Of a stretch of DNA of 38,005 bases, positions 34,540 through 38,005 are shown piece by piece. Below the pieces are notes generated by a model that saw nothing but the letters and a program-made list of their open reading frames with translations, did no database searches and was not told the DNA's origin. A program made the translations under genes and the position numbers. Where the stretch lies: positions 10,846 through 48,850 of the forward strand of contig PLSW01000061.1 in the NCBI GenBank assembly GCA_003165275.1, written 5' to 3'. The DNA comes from Caulobacteraceae bacterium. Lineage in GTDB: Bacteria; Pseudomonadota; Alphaproteobacteria; Caulobacterales; Caulobacteraceae. Every line of letters begins with the position of its first letter. Positions within the stretch are counted from its first letter, which is position 1.

Positions 34540-35847
34540 TTACGGGTGGTTCGGCTTGCGCTCCCCGCCTTGCGCCGCCGCCGGGGCGGCGCGGGCCGCG
34601 GCGGGCGGCGCGGCGCGAGGCGCAGACATCGTCCGCATGGGCGCCGGGGCCGATCGCATCTGCGGGGCCGTACGAACCGGCGCGGCGGCGAAATGGCTCG
34701 GCGCGGCGCGCTCGACCGGCGCCCGTTGCATCGGCGCCCGTTGCATCGGCGTGCGGTCAACCTGCGCCTGCGCGAGGGGGGCATGGTCCGCCCGGACAGT
34801 GGCGGCATGATACGGGGCGGCCGGCGCTGCTGAGCGGTCGGGACCCATTCCCGCCCTGGGCGAGGCCATGGAACCCGGACGGGTGGCGGCATAGGGAGCG
34901 ACAGCGCCCGACGGGGCGATGTCGCGCCGGGGCGAACCGGCGGCGGTCATCGACTGGCCGGATCCACCGGCCGGCGCGCCGCCCGCTGACCTCGGCTGCG
35001 GGGTGTAGTTTGCCGCCGAGCGGGCGGCGGTGACGCCGGACGCGTCATGGAAGGCGCCGGGCCGGACAGTCGCCGCGATCGGCGGCGCGCCGCGGTTGAC
35101 CCCGGCGCGCAGCTGCGGCTCGGCCCGGGCCGCGCTGACCGCGGCGACCTGGGTGTGCGTGGGTGCGAAATGCCGGGCGGTGGCGGCCTGGACCTGCGTC
35201 GGCGTGGGGGCCACCCTGACGCCGTCGGCGCCGCCGTTGTAGCTGGCCCGACCACCGCCGCTGGGCGCGCTCTGGGTGTAGACGGCGTCCATCCGTCGGT
35301 CCCCGAAATTGTTGGCGGCGCTGTTGTAGTAGAACTGGTTGTTCTGCCAGCGCCCGCCGTAATAGCCGTCGCCGCCATAGCCGTAGCCGTAGTTGACGCC
35401 GCCGTAGAAGCCGACGTCCGGCCCCCAGTAGCCGTCGCTGAACAGATAGCTGCCGTTGTAGAAGCGCCAGTATCCGGGGGTCCAGTAGAGGCCGGCCCGC
35501 GGGGGTTCAACCCAGGAGCCGGGAACCCAGTAGTAGTCGCCGTCGCTCCAGTCCCAATAACCCGGCGCCCATTCGTAACCGGGACCGGGGATCGGCGGCT
35601 GGTCGTATTGCGGCAAGGGCGGCGGGGCGGTGTTGCTGACGCGCTGGTACTCGCTGCGCGGCGGCAGGGACGACGAGGTGGTGGAGGAGGTGGTGGTGTC
35701 GGGAGTCGACACGCTCGCGTCCTGGACATAGGCGCCGTTGGGCGCGGCGCCGTTCGCGTCCCCCGCCTTGTTGCAGGCGCTGATCGACAGGGCCGCCAGG
35801 CTTGCGGACAGCAGGGCGGAGGCTTTGAAAATCTGAGACCGGGTCAT
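34540..35847 (-). CDS. YXWGXW repeat-containing lipoprotein
   Basis: 435-aa predicted lipoprotein: signal with lipobox LSISAC (Cys25), a Ser/Thr/Pro-rich linker, then Trp/Tyr-rich repeats of the YXWGXW type (YEWAPGYWDW, YYWVPGSWV, LYWTPGYWRF, GYWGPDVGFYGG; about residues 90-170), and a long low-complexity Ala/Pro/Arg tail with MQRAP repeated. Such proteins are widespread in Proteobacteria and are thought to be envelope proteins; the function is unknown. The alanine/proline tail is likely disordered. No clear ribosome-binding site precedes ATG 35847. It is convergent with the thioesterase gene. Confidence 0.85.
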   Translation of the reverse strand: MTRSQIFKASALLSASLAALSISACNKAGDANGAAPNGAYVQDASVSTPDTTTSSTTSSSLPPRSEYQRVSNTAPPPLPQYDQPPIPGPGYEWAPGYWDWSDGDYYWVPGSWVEPPRAGLYWTPGYWRFYNGSYLFSDGYWGPDVGFYGGVNYGYGYGGDGYYGGRWQNNQFYYNSAANNFGDRRMDAVYTQSAPSGGGRASYNGGADGVRVAPTPTQVQAATARHFAPTHTQVAAVSAARAEPQLRAGVNRGAPPIAATVRPGAFHDASGVTAARSAANYTPQPRSAGGAPAGGSGQSMTAAGSPRRDIAPSGAVAPYAATRPGSMASPRAGMGPDRSAAPAAPYHAATVRADHAPLAQAQVDRTPMQRAPMQRAPVERAAPSHFAAAPVRTAPQMRSAPAPMRTMSAPRAAPPAAARAAPAAAQGGERKPNHP

Positions 35848-35917
35848 GCGAAGTAAACGCCTAGCTAGCGTGACTGTTCCATCGATCCGCGGCCATCCGC
35901 CGAATTGTATGGTTCGA

Positions 35918-36619
35918 TCAGGCCAGTCGGAAGATCGGCCAGACCTGATCGGCGAAGTCGGCGAGGGTCTCGACCAGGTCCGCGCCGCCGACCTCGTCGC
36001 GGCCCAGCGGCTTGCGGACCATGAAGGACTTCAGTTTCAGGGCGTCCAGGAGGTCGGCGTCGGTCACCGCCTCGAAACCCCTCGGCGTCCGGGTCAGCTT
36101 GTCCGTCTGGCTCACCTCCACGCCGGCCGCGTCCAGGGCGGCGAGGATCTCGCGCCAGGTGGACGGCCGCTCGGCGATGACCCGCCGGATGTTCGCCAGG
36201 ACCTTTGGCTCGGGATGATAGTAGCCGGCCGCCGCGAAGCAGCCCTCAGGGGAGATGTGAACATAGATCATGCCGGGCTCCCCTTTCATCCCGCCCCGGC
36301 TGAGCACCGCGCCGGCGTTGGTCTTGTAGGGGCTCTTGTCGTTGGAGAAGCGCACGTCGCGATGGATGCGGAACAGCGCCGTCTTCGGATCGCCCCTGAA
36401 CGGAATGTCCCGTTCGGCCAGGGCGGCGGACAGGTCGGCCACCAGGGCGGCGAACGGCGCGCGGACCTGGGCCTCGTAGCGGGCCTTGTTGGCGGTGAAC
36501 CAGTCGCGGTTCTGGTTGGCGGCGAGGTCCGCGAAGAAGGCGAAGGCGTCCGCGCCGAAGCCCTCGAAGTGCGGCGTCTGGGCGCCGCCGAGGTCGAAAT
36601 CCAAGGCCCCGCGCGCCAT
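35918..36619 (-). CDS. DUF2461 / TIGR02453 family protein
   Basis: 233-aa cytosolic protein with the DUF2461 hallmarks: FFADLAANQNRDWFTANKARYE near residue 27, FRIHRDVRFSNDKSPYKTN near 83-101, and GCFAAAGYYHPEP near 128. The biochemical role is not known to me. It begins at ATG 36619 with GGAG some 9 bases upstream. 70 bp separate it from the lipoprotein gene downstream and 60 bp from the ferredoxin gene upstream, so a shared transcript is possible. Confidence 0.9.
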   Translation of the reverse strand: MARGALDFDLGGAQTPHFEGFGADAFAFFADLAANQNRDWFTANKARYEAQVRAPFAALVADLSAALAERDIPFRGDPKTALFRIHRDVRFSNDKSPYKTNAGAVLSRGGMKGEPGMIYVHISPEGCFAAAGYYHPEPKVLANIRRVIAERPSTWREILAALDAAGVEVSQTDKLTRTPRGFEAVTDADLLDALKLKSFMVRKPLGRDEVGGADLVETLADFADQVWPIFRLA

Positions 36620-36679
36620 CGGCCTGCTCCGTGCTGAACTAGACTCGGGCGTCAGAACGAGGCCGGGCCGTGGTCCCTG

Positions 36680-36979
36680 TCAAGCTGGACGCGGCTTGAG
36701 CAGGCGGATCGCGGTCTCGGGGCAGGCCGCGACGCACAGGCCGCAGGCATGACACTGGTCGGCGTTGACGGCGAAGGCCTTCTTGTGGCCGTGCGCCAGG
36801 GACTTCAGCTGCGCCATCAGGCCCAGGGATTTGCGCTCCGCCCCGGTTGCGACCCGCACCTCGAAAACATCGTAGGGACAGACCCGCAGGCAGTCCGCCT
36901 TGCCCTCGCATTTGGCGAGATCGATGACCGGGGCCAGCGCGCTGGCGTCTGGTCGGCAGGCTTCCACGTGTTCAGGCAT
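36680..36979 (-). CDS. Ferredoxin, two [4Fe-4S] cluster type
   Basis: 99-aa electron carrier. The second motif is canonical (CHACGLCVAACP); the first is wider, KCEGKADCLRVCP, with five residues between the first two cysteines instead of two, so the first cluster may be altered in potential or nuclearity. A basic helix-rich insert (RKSLGLMAQLKSLAHGHKK) separates the motifs. ATG 36979 is preferred because GGAGG would abut ATG 36985 directly. It follows the HExxH protein gene without a gap. Electron donors or acceptors are not evident; the korABC-like operon 3 kb away is one candidate. Confidence 0.88.
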   Translation of the reverse strand: MPEHVEACRPDASALAPVIDLAKCEGKADCLRVCPYDVFEVRVATGAERKSLGLMAQLKSLAHGHKKAFAVNADQCHACGLCVAACPETAIRLLKPRPA

Positions 36980-36981
36980 CG

Positions 36982-37917
36982 TCATCCTCCGGCCAGGATC
37001 GCGTCAATGGCGGCGCCAACCCGACCCGGCGCCTGGGCTTCCGGAATGCGGGCGATGTCGGCGAAACTCAAGCCGTGTCTTGTCCAGTAGTCGACGACTA
37101 CCCAGCCAGCGTAGTAGGCTTCGCGGTCTAGACCGGTCGGGCCGGCGCCCATGGTGAAGCGCAGTAGGTCGTCTGACTTATTGCTCGCCAGCGCCGACTT
37201 GACGTCGGTAAGGATCGCACTGCGCTGGCCCTCAGATTTGGCCAGCCACCCGGGTTCGGTCGACATTTCCACGAACGACGCCGCGGGCCGGTCAGGATAA
37301 AGATGCTGGGCGACCCGCATGGCGAGGCCCTCCGCCAAAACAGTCTCTCCGATCGTGCGAATCCAGCCGCCCGCGTTTGTACCCATGCTGATATGGACGG
37401 CATGGACGAATTCGTGCGCCATCATCGGACCGCGCTCGTACGGGCCCTGCTCCACGGGGAGGGCGACCGTGACCTTGCGCCCCTCCGCCGCTGTGAAGGC
37501 GTTGCCCTCAAGGGCGCCGACGTAGACCAGAAGATTGAGCCGCACCGGGCCGTCGGGGTGCAGTTCTGCCGCCACCCGGCGCAGGGTCGCTTCAGGGGAA
37601 GGCGCAACGCCGGCGGCGCCCCGTTCAATCCGCGCGATCACCCCGGGATATTTGGGCCAGGCTTGATCAAGCAACCGTCGCGCGATCACGTCGCCCTGGG
37701 GCGTCGGCGGAACGGCGGCAAAATCGTAGTCCGCCTTCCAGAGCTTGAAACGCTCGTCCGGCGAGGCGTTGGCGGCGGTTGCGGCGCGGTAGAAGGTCAG
37801 GAACTTCGGCGTAAGATCCTTGACGGTAATGGACAGCGCCGGCGCCGGCGCGGCCCCCAGTGAACCCAGGCCGACGACCATCCCCGCCAAGGCAGTCCAT
37901 TTCGAACGCAAAGCCAT
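36982..37917 (-). CDS. Secreted putative zinc metallopeptidase (HExxH)
   Basis: 311-aa protein with a signal peptide (hydrophobic run ending GAAPAPALS near residue 29) and the zinc motif HEFVH near residue 178, followed about 30 residues later by ETVLAEGLAM, which could supply the glutamate ligand of a gluzincin. It resembles the predicted Zn-dependent proteases of the DUF2268 kind, but I could not assign the family with certainty. ATG 37917 starts the signal peptide; the open frame upstream has no support. Its stop codon lies just before the ferredoxin start. Likely periplasmic. Confidence 0.8.
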   Translation of the reverse strand: MALRSKWTALAGMVVGLGSLGAAPAPALSITVKDLTPKFLTFYRAATAANASPDERFKLWKADYDFAAVPPTPQGDVIARRLLDQAWPKYPGVIARIERGAAGVAPSPEATLRRVAAELHPDGPVRLNLLVYVGALEGNAFTAAEGRKVTVALPVEQGPYERGPMMAHEFVHAVHISMGTNAGGWIRTIGETVLAEGLAMRVAQHLYPDRPAASFVEMSTEPGWLAKSEGQRSAILTDVKSALASNKSDDLLRFTMGAGPTGLDREAYYAGWVVVDYWTRHGLSFADIARIPEAQAPGRVGAAIDAILAGG

Positions 37918-38005
37918 ATCGGTCTCTAGCCTCGAACCTTGTGATGTCGGGCCGCCGTCCGCAAGGGCCAAGCGTTGCGCCCCAGGGCTCCTGGCTCGGG
38001 TTAAC

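Overview
The window is about 38 kb of GC-rich, densely packed chromosomal DNA. It most likely comes from an alphaproteobacterium of the Caulobacterales (Phenylobacterium or Caulobacter type). This is inferred from the mix of secreted M13, M16 and S9 peptidases, a large TonB-dependent receptor, a YXWGXW-repeat lipoprotein, a short PutA without a DNA-binding domain, many GTG/TTG starts, and intergenic hairpin repeats of a kind common in that group. I see no rRNA, tRNA, CRISPR array, prophage or intact insertion sequence.

Layout. 1-4.4 kb: a Baeyer-Villiger-type flavin monooxygenase, then a divergent alkylation-repair pair (an O6-methylguanine methyltransferase and an AdaN-AraC-AlkA fusion). 4.4-7.8 kb: a secreted M13 peptidase followed by a lipoprotein sugar/sorbosone dehydrogenase. 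7.9-13.7 kb: the exporter RhtA, an OmpW porin, a large M16 peptidase with an apparent TonB_C-like tail, and an Asp/Glu racemase. 13.9-18.1 kb: a coupled isochorismatase-like hydrolase and SDR, a decayed gene fragment, and a TonB-dependent receptor behind an AT-rich control region. 18.4-23.6 kb: a minus-strand run of prolyl oligopeptidase, DUF4180, PhyH dioxygenase, RsmC-like methyltransferase and RsuA, the last three almost or actually overlapping. 23.8-28.4 kb: putA, a DsbA-like oxidoreductase and a GST. 28.4-29.3 kb: a 253-bp nested palindromic element, a 60-codon gene and a control region. 29.3-34.5 kb: a three-gene operon for a 2-oxoacid oxidoreductase joined to a GltD-like flavoprotein, then a PaaI-type thioesterase. 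34.5-38 kb: a YXWGXW lipoprotein, a DUF2461 protein, a ferredoxin and a secreted HExxH protein.

How the genes fit together. The strongest metabolic unit is the operon at 29328-33993. A GltD-like FAD/NAD(P) protein with N- and C-terminal iron-sulfur motifs overlaps the genes for the alpha/gamma-fused and beta subunits of a 2-oxoacid:ferredoxin oxidoreductase. This predicts a complex that passes electrons from 2-oxoacid oxidation straight to NAD(P)+, as in the KorABC enzymes of Thauera and Azoarcus, but here without aromatic-ring-reduction genes nearby. Peptide use is a second theme: several exported peptidases and a prolyl oligopeptidase divergent from the proline catabolic gene putA. The repeats form at least three families of palindromic intergenic elements, and these are probably non-autonomous mobile or REP-like sequences.
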